Positions 9,601 through 17,261 of a stretch of DNA of 64,000 nt are shown here, one piece after another. The notes beneath the pieces are model-generated. The model saw nothing but the letters and a program-made list of their open reading frames with translations, had not been told where the DNA came from and ran no database searches. Position numbers and translations under genes: made by a program. The first letter of the stretch is position 1, and every line of letters begins with the position of its first letter. The stretch comes from Paenibacillus paridis. Its GTDB lineage: Bacteria > Bacillota > Bacilli > Paenibacillales > Paenibacillaceae. Where the stretch lies: the NCBI RefSeq assembly GCF_006345825.1, contig NZ_VCIX01000089.1, positions 1-64,000 on the forward strand, given 5' to 3'.

Positions 9601-9759
9601 CCGGTCCAAATATTCCAGCTGCAAACCGGAACCTTTGCTGGCCGATTCGCGGTTTAGCCCGTCGGAAGCGGAGGCTTGGACCATCGTGCCCAAAAGCAAG
9701 GCAAGTCCCGTCGTCAGTGCGACGGCCCTTCTTGTAACCTTGGCGGTTTTCCAACCCAT
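6616..9759 (-). CDS. Rhamnogalacturonan lyase (PL11) with dockerin
   Basis: A 1047-residue secreted enzyme. Signal peptide at 1-33. The catalytic part resembles polysaccharide lyase family 11 (YesW/YesX): WRLLGNEVTGYSATG, then calcium-binding propeller motifs such as GDVDGDGQYEYFVKWD, YDFDGDGKAEMMFKTAPGT, DVDGDGKQEIIYGS and FGDWREELLVRT. PL11 enzymes cleave rhamnogalacturonan I by beta-elimination. A cohesin-like domain follows (DITISYDSNRLEL), then a helical linker, and the last 59 residues are a type I dockerin with two Ca-binding loops (GDYNNDNVTSVGDLAMMV and FDLNKDNIIDIQDLVTLA). The ATG at 9759 follows AAGGATGG; a start 33 bases upstream has poor spacing. The dockerin probably docks on the adjacent SLH-cohesin protein. 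Confidence 0.88.
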   Translation of the reverse strand: MGWKTAKVTRRAVALTTGLALLLGTMVQASASDGLNRESASKGSGLQLEYLDRGLVAAATSQGVFLSWRLLGNEVTGYSATGMTGTNFNVYRDGQKIASVEDSTNYADASGTVTSKYSVAAVVNGKEVDQSAAIAPWSNAYYNLPLRKPADGVTPVGEAYTYAATDMSVGDVDGDGQYEYFVKWDPSNSKDVSQKGYTGNVYIDAYRLNGTLLYRIDLGVNIRAGAHYTEFMVYDFDGDGKAEMMFKTAPGTKILKYDAQGAVTSEKYITMPQADMAAGYANSDDYRVSRTDYYNHVVDMFMGWHAHEEVVSGNWPATLEESFGIAKQYSYPLSRVDAEALTDYFMDVYAPSRSANNKLREFEGFILKGPEYLTVFEGETGTELETIPYKPGRQDDGLLWGDYAMGRIEPGNRVDRFLAGVAYLDGAKPYAVFARGYYTRTTLVSYAWDGSHLKEYWFVDSGYAPMSNPFNDGPHGRFGTDPLLGSLNTQGAHSLSTADVDGDGKQEIIYGSSTIDHDGTLLYSSSAVMPPESANPGVIAGLGHGDALHVADIDPDRPGLEIFMVHEGAAYAPYGYALRDAKTGEVIYGGYTGKDTGRGMVGDVDPDHRGLETWAVGLWTAAGTRINTSAPGTNMNIKWAANMTTQIVNGSGNSTPTIDDWKRGRLLTATDTRTNNGTKGNPSLVADIFGDWREELLVRTTDSSAIRIFLSTEVTNRKLYTLMHDAQYRTGIAWQNTTYNQPAYPSFYFASDTNFANVPIPSFWTPRIGEEAGSGGFLSGPDASEVGKSFALTYGLNKVQKEIVAQDITISYDSNRLELAGAPEAIDTNKITIIETSADTPGQVRILAVHLGDQSQQVDGDLVKLGFKVKAAAPAGIANVSISKLVIAGSDGTESELSGHTHSIEIGVDKAALVALISDAQHQHDEAVEGNRIGQYPAGSKAALQAQINLAKSAANESSSTQAQIEKAALDLNAALQKFLSLANQAVEGDYNNDNVTSVGDLAMMVKAYGKTSADPDWNSVKAFDLNKDNIIDIQDLVTLAKLILNW

Positions 9760-9944
9760 TAACCGTTCACCATCCTTTTCATAGTTACCCATACCTTTGA
9801 TTGCGCTTTCAAAAAATCCCTCATTTCACCTCGCATTGCTGGTTGCTGCACGCACCCGTTATCGATTTCATTTACAGTATAGAAGCTAGTCTAAAGAGAT
9901 GACATGCAAAAAACAGTCATAATGTACCAAAAATCAGAGAATAT

Positions 9945-9959
9945 GATACAAAACGTATC
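9945..9959. promoter_or_regulatory. Inverted repeat in the lyase/kinase intergenic region
   Basis: GATAC and GTATC flank AAAAC in the divergent region between the lyase and the sensor kinase genes. It is a candidate operator, perhaps for the YesN-like regulator, but short enough to be chance. Confidence 0.3.
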
Positions 9960-10058
9960 TATTTATGCCGCTGTTATTTCAGATTATATGATGTTAAGAA
10001 AACGCTTAAAATGGTAGTATTAGAGAGAAACGGTCAAATGCTAGGGGGAAGAGGCAGC

Positions 10059-11810
10059 GTGAGATTCGGCAAATCAATTAGATCTCGTCTCATTATTGGG
10101 TTTATGGCGGTCATGCTGCCGGTAGTCATTTATATGCTGATTAATAACAGCTACTCGCGCGATATTGTTCGGGAGAAAGTGTCTGAGACGTACCGGAACA
10201 CACTTGATATTTATGTGGGCCAGACGGATCACAACCTATCGCAAATCAATGACTATCTTTATAAAATGTCAGTGCTGGATTCGGACGTGGGATTGTTGAT
10301 GTCCTTTCCGATGGACAGCGACGGGTACACCTTAACCAAAATTAGAATCGATTCGAAGCTGAACCGTGACGTCGGCGTCTATAATCTGATTGATGCGGTG
10401 TTTTTGTACCATAAAAACGATATTATTTTTGGAACCGACAGCGTATATAATGATACGAAAAAAATCATCAAAACCCATATGGACAGCATGACCACGGAAG
10501 AGAATCTGCTGCTGAATAACCAGCATACGTGGGAGGTACGGGCAGACGACCGAATGCCAGGCAAGTACTTCCTTATTAATTTCATTAAGGTGTCGGATGG
10601 TTTATTCGTCGGCGCCATGATCAAGGTACAGGACATAAACAAGATGCTTTCGATCCAGTGGAGCGATGGAGATATCGGCCATAATGGCATTTATTTACTC
10701 AACGAAGATCGGCTTGTCCAGTCCTTGACAGAGAACTCCGCGCCGCTCGAGCTTAGCTACCGCTTATCGAATAAGCCTTATGAATCGTTAACCGACCGTA
10801 AGACGGGTGCTTCCTATTTGGTAATGAACAGAATAAGCACGATGGTCAATATCGCTTATCGCGTCGTCATTCCGGAGGAAACGCTGCTGCGCAACCTCTT
10901 GTTTTTTAGAAACGCGACGCTGTTCGCACCGATCGGATTTTTGGCGATATTGCTTCTTTATTTGTTTTTTATGCGAAATATGCTGTTTAAGCCGCTGCAT
11001 GAGCTCATACTCGGGATGAAGAAAATTTCTCTTGGCATGCTGGACGTCAGGCTGAAGAAAAACAAAACGCTTGAATTTGAGTTTTTGGGCAACACGTTCA
11101 ACATTATGGCCGAGCAAATCAAGACGTTAAAGATCGATGTCTACGAAGAGCAGCTTCGCGTGAAGCAAGGGGAATTAAAGCAGCTTCAGGCACAAATTAA
11201 CCCTCATTTTTATATGAACAGCTTAAACATTATTTATAATTTGGCGGCGCTTGGGGATACGGAATCAGTCAAAAAGATGTCGCTGCACCTAGCGGATTAT
11301 TTCCGCTTCATTATGAAGGCCAATCGGGATACGATCACGCTCAAGGAAGAGATGCAGCATATTGAGAATTACATGACGATTCAAAAAATCCGGTTCCCCG
11401 ATAAGCTGGTGTGCACGTTCGAGGGCTTGGAGACGGTGCTTCATTACCCCATTGCGGCACTAACCGTTCAGCCCTTTGTGGAAAATTCGATTATTCACGG
11501 CTTCAAAAATAGGCGCCAGCTGTTTCAAATTAAAATAACGGCGGATACTGCTGGCGAGGATGGGTTTGCGCTTACGATCAGTGATAATGGCGTGGGCTTT
11601 AGCCCGGAAGTGCTGCATAAGCTGCAGCATAAGGAGCCTCTGCAGGAAGGGGAATCGAGCAGCTTAGGCATTATGAACGTTATTCATAGGCTGCAGCTGC
11701 TATATGGCGAGCGGACCTCGATTACATTCCATAATCAATTAGAGGGCAGCGGGGCTGTCGTAGTTATCGTATTTCCAAAGCTAATGGAGGGCGTGAAAGC
11801 TGTTGTATAA
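10059..11810 (+). CDS. YesM-like sensor histidine kinase
   Basis: A 583-residue membrane kinase. TM1 is at 8-28, an extracellular sensor domain spans about 29-287, TM2 is at 288-308, and a HAMP region follows. The His_kinase domain has the phosphorylated His in QINPHFYMNSLN (His383), followed by an N-box (VENSIIHGF) and GLGIM-like ATP-binding motifs (DNGVGFS, SSSLGIMNV). I chose the GTG at 10059 because AGGGGG lies 10 bases upstream; an ATG at 10011 would add 16 residues. The stop overlaps the regulator gene by 8 bases. It probably senses a pectin-derived sugar and controls the flanking lyase and transporter genes. Confidence 0.88.
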   Translation: MRFGKSIRSRLIIGFMAVMLPVVIYMLINNSYSRDIVREKVSETYRNTLDIYVGQTDHNLSQINDYLYKMSVLDSDVGLLMSFPMDSDGYTLTKIRIDSKLNRDVGVYNLIDAVFLYHKNDIIFGTDSVYNDTKKIIKTHMDSMTTEENLLLNNQHTWEVRADDRMPGKYFLINFIKVSDGLFVGAMIKVQDINKMLSIQWSDGDIGHNGIYLLNEDRLVQSLTENSAPLELSYRLSNKPYESLTDRKTGASYLVMNRISTMVNIAYRVVIPEETLLRNLLFFRNATLFAPIGFLAILLLYLFFMRNMLFKPLHELILGMKKISLGMLDVRLKKNKTLEFEFLGNTFNIMAEQIKTLKIDVYEEQLRVKQGELKQLQAQINPHFYMNSLNIIYNLAALGDTESVKKMSLHLADYFRFIMKANRDTITLKEEMQHIENYMTIQKIRFPDKLVCTFEGLETVLHYPIAALTVQPFVENSIIHGFKNRRQLFQIKITADTAGEDGFALTISDNGVGFSPEVLHKLQHKEPLQEGESSSLGIMNVIHRLQLLYGERTSITFHNQLEGSGAVVVIVFPKLMEGVKAVV

Positions 11811-13410
11811 TTTATTGGTTGTCGATGATGAAGAAATTGCCATTCGCGGCATTGTAGAAGGAATTGACTGGTCTACGCTTCCGTTTGCTAACATTTATAC
11901 CGCCATTGATGCGGAAGAGGCACAGGCGCTGCTGATGGAGCATCAGATTCACGTTATGCTCTCGGATATCGATATGCCCAATCAAAGCGGAATTGAGCTG
12001 TTAGAGTGGGCGAATGAGCATTCTCCCCACAGCGTAACGATATTCCTCACCGGCCATGCCGACTTTAAATATGCCCAGCAAGCGGTACAGCTCGATTGCT
12101 TCGACTATTTACTCAAGCCGATTGACCATCAGGCACTGAAGGCTTGTGTGAGTGAAGCGCTCGACAAGGTGCGGGAAACGGAGCAGCTGGCAAAAATCCG
12201 TGGGACGTACAACTTATTCTATGAACAGTGGAGCAAGCAGCGGCCGATTCTGATCGAGCGCTTCTGGCAGGACGTAATCCACTACCGAATATCGGCGGCG
12301 CAGCAGCAGCTTGATTCCGAGATGCAAAATTATGGGCTGCCGCTGCAAGCGGAGAGCCAGCTGCGAGTGGTCCTGATCAGCATTGAGCAGTGGCGCGAGG
12401 AATGGTCTGCCCGAGATGAGGAGATCATGACGTACGGCATAAAAAATGCAGCGGAGGAGCTTGTCCTGCAAAGCGCGCCAGGCCATATCGTACAAGATGG
12501 GAACGGCATTATGTATGCCTTATTTTACGGGACGGAAGAGGAACTTCCGCTTAGCGCGATAGCCGAGCGCTGCAACATCTTTATACACCAGTGCAAAAGC
12601 ATGCTGCACTGCCATCTCTCGTGCTATATAGGAGAAGGCACTGCGGTTATGCAGCTGCGGACTGCCGTTCAGGCGCTGCTCTCGCTGGAGCGCAGCAACG
12701 TAAGTGAGACCTGCACGGTTATATTGGAGAGGAACCATTTGCCGAATCAAGGCATGGGGACTCTTCCGCAAGCGTCCTTCTCTGACTGGTCCCTGCTGCT
12801 TGAATCCGGAAAGCAGACCGAATTGTCGCTCCGGATCGATGAATGCTTCGACCAAATGCACGAGAGCAAGGTGGACTATACATTTATGGCCTCGTTTTAT
12901 TACGGGTTTATGAACATGCTCTTCCAATGGCTCAATAAGAAATCGGTTCAGATGACCGATGTGTTTATGAACAGGGAGTGGGAGGTTGGCGAGAATGTCC
13001 TCAAGTCATTGCCGAGAATGAGGGCGTTAACTCAGCAGCTAAGCCAGCAAGTTACCGAATACGGAGCGCAAAACGGGAAGGATGTGTCCCAAGTAGTAGA
13101 GAAGGTGCAGCGGTATATGGAAGAGCATTTGGGAGAGGAATTCAGCCGCGAGCAAGCTGCGGAAGCCGTTTATTTAAATCCGGCGTATCTATCCCGCTTG
13201 TTCCGAAGGGAAACGGGTTATTCCTTAACGGATTATTTGGTCAGGCTGCGGATTACGAAAGCACGGACGGAGCTCGAGAAGACGAATAACCGGGTGAGTG
13301 ACATTGCCGTCAATGTAGGTTATGCAAACTTTTCGCATTTCTCCAAGCTGTTTAAACGAACAACCGGTTTGACGCCGCAGGAATATCGCAAAAAATATCA
13401 GGATGTGTAA
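11803..13410 (+). CDS. YesN-like response regulator, AraC type
   Basis: A 535-residue regulator. Receiver domain at 1-120 with DDEE acidic pocket, acceptor Asp55 in LSDIDMPN and the conserved Lys in LLKPID. A long middle domain follows, then two helix-turn-helix motifs of the AraC family in the last 100 residues (EQAAEAVYLNPAYLSRLFRR, VSDIAVNVGYANFSHFSKLF). The TTG start lies inside the kinase gene behind TGGAGG. It forms a two-component pair with that kinase and probably activates the adjacent transport and lyase genes. Confidence 0.9.
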   Translation: MYNLLVVDDEEIAIRGIVEGIDWSTLPFANIYTAIDAEEAQALLMEHQIHVMLSDIDMPNQSGIELLEWANEHSPHSVTIFLTGHADFKYAQQAVQLDCFDYLLKPIDHQALKACVSEALDKVRETEQLAKIRGTYNLFYEQWSKQRPILIERFWQDVIHYRISAAQQQLDSEMQNYGLPLQAESQLRVVLISIEQWREEWSARDEEIMTYGIKNAAEELVLQSAPGHIVQDGNGIMYALFYGTEEELPLSAIAERCNIFIHQCKSMLHCHLSCYIGEGTAVMQLRTAVQALLSLERSNVSETCTVILERNHLPNQGMGTLPQASFSDWSLLLESGKQTELSLRIDECFDQMHESKVDYTFMASFYYGFMNMLFQWLNKKSVQMTDVFMNREWEVGENVLKSLPRMRALTQQLSQQVTEYGAQNGKDVSQVVEKVQRYMEEHLGEEFSREQAAEAVYLNPAYLSRLFRRETGYSLTDYLVRLRITKARTELEKTNNRVSDIAVNVGYANFSHFSKLFKRTTGLTPQEYRKKYQDV

Positions 13411-13444
13411 ACGTGAAGTCACAGGACCGTTAATACGGTCACGG

Positions 13445-13472
13445 CGCCGACAGCTGTCGGCGTCTTTTTTTT
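13445..13472 (+). terminator. Terminator after the two-component genes
   Basis: A perfect palindrome CGCCGACAG/CTGTCGGCG is followed by TC and eight T. It separates the regulator pair from the transporter genes. Confidence 0.9.
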
Positions 13473-13529
13473 ATACAATAAATACAAGAAGCAAAACAAA
13501 TGGGAACAAGAAAGAGGAGGGGGAAAGCG

Positions 13530-14507
13530 ATGGCGAAACAAGCGCCAGAAGCGGCAGCCGCCGCTTATATTCCAAGAAGCTCTGTGAAAAAAATGTCTCA
13601 CCTTCGTATTTTCCGAAAGTATTGGATGTTCTACGTGATGATGCTGCCGGCGATCGTGCTGCTGGTATTGAACAATTACATTCCGATGTTTGGAATTATT
13701 ATTGCTTTCAAAAATATCAACTATGCAGACGGCATCTTAGGCAGTCCATGGAGCGGGCTCCGCAATTTTGAATATTTGTTCAAAACCTCGGATGCATGGA
13801 TTATTACGCGAAACACACTGTTGTACAATTCAGGGTTTATCGTGCTCAATCTCGTGTTTCCGATCGCGTTTGCCATCATGCTGAACGAAATCAGAAGCCG
13901 GTTCCTTGCAAAGCTGCATCAAACGATCATGTTTCTGCCCTATTTCTTGTCTATGGTCGTCATCAGTTATCTCGTGTTTGGTTTTCTGAGCGATGAGCAT
14001 GGTTACTTGAACAGCTCGCTGCTCCCTTCGCTGGGGCTAGAGAAGGTTCAATGGTATTTTACCCAGGAGGTATGGCCTTATATTCTGCCTATCGTGAATA
14101 CCTGGAAGAGCATGGGGTACTTTACGGTCATTTATATGGCAGCCATCATCGGCATAGATGACGAGTATTACGAGGCAGCCACCATTGATGGAGCAAGCAA
14201 GTGGAAACAGATGACAAGCATCACGGTACCGCTGATTATGCCCGTAATCACAATTATGACGCTGCTGCAAATCGGTAAAATATTCAATGCGGATTTTGGC
14301 CTATTCTTCCAGGTGCCGAGAGAATCGGGCGTATTGTTCCCGGTAACGAATGTTATCGATACGTATGTCTATCGGACTTTCCTGACTGTTGGAGACATCG
14401 GACTATCGTCTGCCGCAGGATTGCTGCAATCAGTCGTCGGCTTTACGCTTGTGTTTCTGTCCAACTGGGTGGTGCGCCGCATCAACAAGGAGAACGCCCT
14501 ATTTTAG
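13530..14507 (+). CDS. Sugar ABC permease, LplB type
   Basis: A 325-residue permease with six membrane segments and the EAA motif EYYEAATIDGASKWKQM that contacts the ATPase. The family (LplB/YtcP/YesP-like) imports oligosaccharides. The ATG at 13530 follows AAGAGGAGGGGG; an upstream in-frame ATG at 13500 would place the ribosome site inside the gene. No ATPase gene is nearby; in Bacillales such importers share a general MsmX-type ATPase encoded elsewhere. Confidence 0.9.
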   Translation: MAKQAPEAAAAAYIPRSSVKKMSHLRIFRKYWMFYVMMLPAIVLLVLNNYIPMFGIIIAFKNINYADGILGSPWSGLRNFEYLFKTSDAWIITRNTLLYNSGFIVLNLVFPIAFAIMLNEIRSRFLAKLHQTIMFLPYFLSMVVISYLVFGFLSDEHGYLNSSLLPSLGLEKVQWYFTQEVWPYILPIVNTWKSMGYFTVIYMAAIIGIDDEYYEAATIDGASKWKQMTSITVPLIMPVITIMTLLQIGKIFNADFGLFFQVPRESGVLFPVTNVIDTYVYRTFLTVGDIGLSSAAGLLQSVVGFTLVFLSNWVVRRINKENALF

Positions 14508-14558
14508 GAGTTGCAATGTAAACCGTTATTATTTTGAAAAACTGTTGGAGGTGAACCT

Positions 14559-15494
14559 ATGGAAGCAGCCGAGGCTACACAGTCGTCCGGGTCTAATCCT
14601 AAAAACCAATTGTCCGTTCCGGCTTCTCTAGGCATCAATGTATTTTTCATTATTTATTCTTTATTGTGCATAATTCCGCTGCTGCTGATCGTTATGGTAT
14701 CGATAACGGATGAGTCGGCGGTCGTTCGCAACGGCTATCAATTTATCCCGTCAAAATTTGATTTGGGCGCTTATCAATTTCTGTTTAAGGATGCTACTCA
14801 AATTCTTCGTTCCTACAGCATTTCAATCTTTGTGACGATCGTGGGTACCGTGCTGAGTCTTGTCATCATGGCATTGTATGCTTATCCGATATCGAGAACA
14901 GATTTCCCGCATGCCAAGTTTTTTACCTTTTTCGTTTTCTTCACGATGCTGTTCTCCGGCGGCCTTGTGCCTTGGTATCTGGTCTACGCACAGACGCTGG
15001 ATCTGAAGGATACGCTAATGGCACTTATTATGCCGCTGCTGGTAGCAGCCTTCTTCGTCCTCATAATCCGTACGTTCTTTCAGACGACCATTCCGGCTGC
15101 AATTCTCGAATCCGCGAAGATCGACGGGGCGGGCGAACTTACGATTTTTCTGAAAATCGTATTGCCTCTCTCGCTTCCTGTATTGGCGACGGTCGCTCTC
15201 TTCCAGACGCTGACGTATTGGAATGACTGGTTTCTCAGCCTCGTGTTCATTACGAAGGATGGCAATATTACCGTTCAGTACTTGATGTATAAGACGATGC
15301 TGAACATTCAGTTTCTGGCCAACAACAGCACGGCGGCAGCAGCCATTACGGCAGCGGGCGGAACGTTTAGGTTCCCTAGCGAAACGGTTCGCATGGCGAT
15401 GGTGGTTGTCGGTATTGGCCCAATTATCTTCGCTTATCCATTCTTTCAGAAGTACTTTGTCAAAGGGCTTACTGTCGGTGCCGTGAAGGGCTGA
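14559..15494 (+). CDS. Sugar ABC permease, LplC/YtcP type
   Basis: A 311-residue permease with six membrane segments and the EAA loop AILESAKIDGAGELTIFLKI. The ATG follows TTGGAGGTGAACC. It should form a heterodimer with the preceding permease. The next gene is its solute-binding protein. A small hairpin (CCGGA/TCCGG, 15528-15540) between them may let the binding protein be made in excess. Confidence 0.9.
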   Translation: MEAAEATQSSGSNPKNQLSVPASLGINVFFIIYSLLCIIPLLLIVMVSITDESAVVRNGYQFIPSKFDLGAYQFLFKDATQILRSYSISIFVTIVGTVLSLVIMALYAYPISRTDFPHAKFFTFFVFFTMLFSGGLVPWYLVYAQTLDLKDTLMALIMPLLVAAFFVLIIRTFFQTTIPAAILESAKIDGAGELTIFLKIVLPLSLPVLATVALFQTLTYWNDWFLSLVFITKDGNITVQYLMYKTMLNIQFLANNSTAAAAITAAGGTFRFPSETVRMAMVVVGIGPIIFAYPFFQKYFVKGLTVGAVKG

Positions 15495-15582
15495 GCAATC
15501 GCTCTCTGAAAATCCATTTGGCTGATGCCGGATATTCCGGTTTAGCATATAAAACCTAATTTTTAAGGGAGGTCCACCCGCT

Positions 15583-17130
15583 ATGAAGCAAGTTAAACAA
15601 AAGACATCTATGCTTCTTCTCATGATGATGACCATCGTTCTAATTGTATCTGGATGCTCAGGCAACAACGGCAAGAACAACACGGAGCCAACGAAAGCAC
15701 CAGCCGCCGCTACCGACAAACCAGTCGCTACGGAAGAAGATCCTCCTGCTTCGGATTTAAAGCCTTACCAAATCTCCCTCGTTTATCCTGGTACGCCACA
15801 GGCGGATGAGAAAAAGATCGAAGAGGCTTTGAACAAGCTGCTTACAGAAAAGATCAATGCAACGATTGATCTTAGACCGATCGATTGGGGCGCATGGGAT
15901 GACAAAATCAACCTAATGGTCGCTTCGCAGGAAGAAGTAGACATCGTGTTTACTGCACAGTGGAACGGGCATGCGAAATATGTGGCTAAAGGAGCGTTCC
16001 TTGAGCTAGGCGATCTTCTTGAGCAGTATGGCAAAGGCATCACTGAATCATTGGATCCAGCTTTCATCGATGGCTCGAAAATCAATAATAAAAACTATGG
16101 GATTCCAACAAATAAGGAGCTTGCGGCAGCAGGCGGTATCGTATACCGCAAAGACGTTACCGATGAGCTTGGCATTGACATGACCAATGTGAAGACGCCT
16201 CAGGATCTGGATGCGGTCTACGCAGTTGTGAAGGAAAAAAGGCCTGATCTGACTCCACTTTATACAACTGCTGGAGCGTTTAACTCCCATTTCTTCGCCA
16301 ATTACGATTTCTTGGGCGATTCGACCATCCCAGGCGCGATTCTGAAGGATAAGGATGATACGAAAGTAGTGCCGATGGAGCAAATCGACCGTTACAAGGA
16401 ATTACTGAACATTACACGCGATTATTTCAAAAAAGGCTATATTAACGCGGATGCTGCAACGACGCAGGTCGCTTCGGCAGATGCATGGAAAGCAGGCACC
16501 GTATTCTCGACGCTGGAGCCTATTAAACCAGGCAAGGATGCTGAGATTGCGAGCGCTTCCGGGCTTACAGGCAAGCTTGCACAAATTATGATGAACGAGA
16601 AAACAGTTGCCACATCCGAAACCGCTGGCTCCATGCTCGGCATTTCCTTTACTTCGAAGGACCCTGCCCGCGCTATGATGCTAATTAATTTGCTGCACAC
16701 GGATAAGGAAATTAACAATTTGCTTAATTTCGGTATCGAGGGCGACCACTATACCCGCAATGGAGAAATTATTACCGCAACAGGCAATACGGCCAATTAT
16801 AATCCAGGCTCTGCATGGATGTTCGGCAATCAATTCCTGAACTATGTATGGGATACAGAAGATCCGGACAAATGGGCTAAATTCAAAGAATTCAACCAAA
16901 ACGGCAAAGTATCGCCTGGACTTGGTTTCGTCTTTGACAGCGAGCCGGTAAAAGCAGAGGTAGGAGCGCTTGCAAACGTGATCCGTCAATATCAAAGAGC
17001 ATTGGAAACGGGCTCGGTTGACGTGGATAAAACATTGGCAGAGTACGAGAAGAAGCTGAAGGATGCAGGCGTGGATAAGGTCGTAGCGGAGAAGCAAAAA
17101 CAATTCGACGCCTTCCTTGCCAGCAAATAG
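15583..17130 (+). CDS. Oligosaccharide-binding lipoprotein (LplA type)
   Basis: A 515-residue lipoprotein with signal peptide and lipobox LIVSGCS (Cys about residue 25), an extracellular solute-binding fold and a C-terminal DUF3502-like domain (VDVDKTLAEYEKKLKDAGVD). AGGGAGGT precedes the ATG. It delivers sugar to the two upstream permeases. A second, closely similar protein is encoded next. Confidence 0.9.
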   Translation: MKQVKQKTSMLLLMMMTIVLIVSGCSGNNGKNNTEPTKAPAAATDKPVATEEDPPASDLKPYQISLVYPGTPQADEKKIEEALNKLLTEKINATIDLRPIDWGAWDDKINLMVASQEEVDIVFTAQWNGHAKYVAKGAFLELGDLLEQYGKGITESLDPAFIDGSKINNKNYGIPTNKELAAAGGIVYRKDVTDELGIDMTNVKTPQDLDAVYAVVKEKRPDLTPLYTTAGAFNSHFFANYDFLGDSTIPGAILKDKDDTKVVPMEQIDRYKELLNITRDYFKKGYINADAATTQVASADAWKAGTVFSTLEPIKPGKDAEIASASGLTGKLAQIMMNEKTVATSETAGSMLGISFTSKDPARAMMLINLLHTDKEINNLLNFGIEGDHYTRNGEIITATGNTANYNPGSAWMFGNQFLNYVWDTEDPDKWAKFKEFNQNGKVSPGLGFVFDSEPVKAEVGALANVIRQYQRALETGSVDVDKTLAEYEKKLKDAGVDKVVAEKQKQFDAFLASK

Positions 17131-17149
17131 TCCGAAAAAAAATAATGAA

Positions 17150-17182
17150 AACCCGCGCCTCGCGAGAGGAGCGGGTTTTTCT
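17150..17182 (+). terminator. Terminator after the first binding protein
   Basis: AACCCGCgCCTC pairs with GAGGaGCGGGTT and is followed by a T run. It separates the two paralogous binding-protein genes. Confidence 0.85.
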
Positions 17183-17185
17183 TGC

Positions 17186-17213
17186 TTGCATTTTTTTGTG
17201 TATTCTTTACAAT
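17186..17213 (+). promoter_or_regulatory. Candidate promoter of the second binding protein
   Basis: TTGCAT and TACAAT with a 16-base spacer lie just after the terminator. This fits independent expression of the paralogue. Confidence 0.4.
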
Positions 17214-17261
17214 TAAGCTAACAAATACAAATCCGATCCCAAGCTAGGGGGCCATTCGACT

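Noticed and set aside
7010..9784. Several plus-strand frames opposite the lyase gene
   Set aside because: They are shadows of the long lyase frame and have no motifs or ribosome sites.
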